Positions 4,902 through 6,052 of a stretch of 6,052 bases of DNA are shown here, piece by piece; positions within the stretch are counted from its first letter, which is position 1; every line of letters begins with the position of its first letter. Source of the stretch: Chloroflexota bacterium. Lineage in GTDB: Bacteria > Chloroflexota > Dehalococcoidia > SM23-28-2 > RBG-16-64-32. The DNA lies in contig VBJT01000036.1 of NCBI GenBank assembly GCA_005880075.1, forward strand, positions 1 to 6,052, in the 5' to 3' direction. The translations under genes and the position numbers were made by a program. The notes under the pieces were generated by a model. It was not told the origin of the DNA and did no database searches. It worked only from the letters and a program-made list of their open reading frames with translations.

Positions 4902-6052
4902 ATGCAGGAAATTACCGAAGTTCTCCAATTAACCGCCGGCGCGACGTACAAGCGAATCGATCTCCATGTTCATAGCCCAGCCTCTCAGGACATAGCTCCC
5001 GAGTGGGTGAATGCGAAGCCAAGCGACCTAGTTGAGCTCTCCATCGGTAAAGGGCTGGATGCTATAGCTCTGACTGACCACAACACGGCGGACTGGTGCG
5101 ATCGGTTGCGTGCTGCCGCTGAGGGGACACCATTGACCGTGTTTCCCGGCGTCGAAATCTCGACAAGCGAGGGGCATCTCCTAGCAATATTCAGTCCCGA
5201 TGTAACGACGGCCCGTATCCACGAAGTACTGGTCCGCGTGGGCATCGATAGCGACAAACGGGGAATGCTCGCGAGCATGGCCGATAGGCGCATCGACGAT
5301 GTAGCTGAAAACGTTCGTCAGGCCGGTGGAATCGCAATTGCAGCGCACGTTGATAAGGAAAAGGGATTCTGGACGCTGACTGAGCGAACTGGCGTGCGCC
5401 GGCAGGACATCTATGCCTGCCAATCCATTCGCGCTTTCGAGGTGGACGACCTCGAAAGGCGAGAACAGTTCCTGACGGGTCACATAGCAGGGTACCCGCG
5501 CCCAGTTCCGTGTGTTCAAGGTTCCGACTGCTGGCCCGTCGAGGGCGCACAACATCACCTCGACGCCGTCGGCAACCGATTTTCATACGTCAAAATGGAG
5601 GCGGTTACGCTTTCTGGTCTAAAGCAGGCCTTCTTAGACCCGGAAATGCGTATCCGGCTCGCGACCGATGCGTTGCCGCTCCCCAATGCCGCCGTAGAGG
5701 GAACCTGGGTCTCGGGTGGCTTCTTGGCAGATCAGCGATTTCGGTTCAGCGATTACATAACTTGCCTGATCGGAGGAACTGGAGCCGGAAAATCTCTAAC
5801 GCTAGAGCTACTGCGTTTCGCCTTCGACCAGCAGCTGGATGCAGTGATCCTCGGACCTATTGCCGAAGGCATAGGGAAGTTGATGGCGTTTGCGCTCGGC
5901 GAGCTCAATACTGTCTATGTTCTTGTACGTAAGGGATCAGACCGGTATTTAGTCGAAAGGTCATGGGTCTCCGGCAGTGAGTTATTGGGACCGAAGGTGT
6001 CCCGCGTCAAAGTTGGTGCTGGTCATCCCGCTGGGGTCGTCGTCGAGGCCAT
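4902..6052 (+). CDS. PHP-domain phosphoesterase fused to P-loop ATPase, TrlF-like (3' end beyond window)
   Basis: Starts at ATG 4902 and is open for 383 codons to the window edge. The N-terminal PHP metal-dependent phosphoesterase domain (about 17-235) shows its metal-binding motifs in order: DLHVHSP (H22, H24), LTDHN (D59, H60), PGVEIS (E85), AAHVD (H149) and GSD (D209). The last usually reads SDxH in PHP proteins; here it is GSDCW, so one ligand may differ. An ATPase domain follows with Walker A GGTGAGKS (291-298) and ELLRFAFD behind it, as in the N-terminal half of SMC/Rad50-like and AAA_23-type ATPases. This PHP-plus-ATPase architecture matches proteins named TrlF-family AAA-like ATPases, many of unknown role, and resembles ATPase-nuclease anti-phage effectors. 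Predicted role: ATP-controlled nucleic-acid or nucleotide phosphoesterase in the cytoplasm. Expression is probably controlled by the leader attenuator. Domain calls are firm; the family name and defence role are inferred. Confidence 0.88.
   Translation, partial: MQEITEVLQLTAGATYKRIDLHVHSPASQDIAPEWVNAKPSDLVELSIGKGLDAIALTDHNTADWCDRLRAAAEGTPLTVFPGVEISTSEGHLLAIFSPDVTTARIHEVLVRVGIDSDKRGMLASMADRRIDDVAENVRQAGGIAIAAHVDKEKGFWTLTERTGVRRQDIYACQSIRAFEVDDLERREQFLTGHIAGYPRPVPCVQGSDCWPVEGAQHHLDAVGNRFSYVKMEAVTLSGLKQAFLDPEMRIRLATDALPLPNAAVEGTWVSGGFLADQRFRFSDYITCLIGGTGAGKSLTLELLRFAFDQQLDAVILGPIAEGIGKLMAFALGELNTVYVLVRKGSDRYLVERSWVSGSELLGPKVSRVKVGAGHPAGVVVEA

Noticed and set aside
5181..5586. Two overlapping minus-strand ORFs of 125 and 131 aa
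   Set aside because: They lie antisense to the PHP domain, whose motifs are conserved in the plus frame.
1..6052. CRISPR array, insertion sequence or transposase
   Set aside because: No spaced identical repeats, transposase motifs or paired terminal inverted repeats were seen on either strand.

Overview
The window looks like an accessory island (integrative element, prophage or plasmid-like region) from a moderately high-GC actinobacterium. The actinobacterial assignment is an inference. It rests on a short ribosomal protein S10 remnant whose C-terminus ends in the actinobacterial style (VDIEIKL), on apparent leaderless translation next to a strong -10 box, and on the Prim-Pol/ATPase replication protein type. 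Most genes here have mixed third-position base use, whereas the S10 remnant is almost entirely G/C at third positions, so the accessory genes look different from the presumed host core genome.

Layout, minus strand (right to left): an unrecognised 246-aa helical protein (4374-3634), an unrecognised 409-aa protein carrying a Walker A-like sequence (3327-2098), an unrecognised acidic 166-aa protein (1871-1371), and a bifunctional Prim-Pol primase/polymerase with PriCT-1 and RecA-like ATPase domains (1390 to beyond base 1). The last two overlap by 20 bp and are probably translationally coupled, forming a replication module. Between 1872 and 2097 lie a short palindrome and a small direct repeat, which are candidate operator sites.

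Plus strand: a decayed 3' end of rpsJ (4521-4616) lies about 100 bp upstream of a perfect TATAAT (4720-4725). From that promoter an RNA appears to begin at or next to the ATG of an 18-codon leader ORF (4733-4789). Its stop codon touches the 5' arm of a long hairpin (4789-4850). The 3' arm of that hairpin is also the 5' arm of an intrinsic terminator (4845-4868). Behind the terminator, with a good ribosome binding site, starts a large gene (4902 to beyond the window end) encoding an N-terminal PHP phosphoesterase domain followed by a P-loop ATPase, an architecture like proteins named TrlF-family AAA-like ATPases and related predicted defence ATPase-nucleases.

The most interesting signal is this leader: leaderless leader peptide, antiterminator and terminator in front of a PHP-ATPase gene. 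It has the geometry of ribosome-mediated transcription attenuation, so a putative defence effector could be held off while translation is normal and released when translation of the leader is disturbed. The geometry is read directly from the sequence; the regulatory logic and the defence role are inference.
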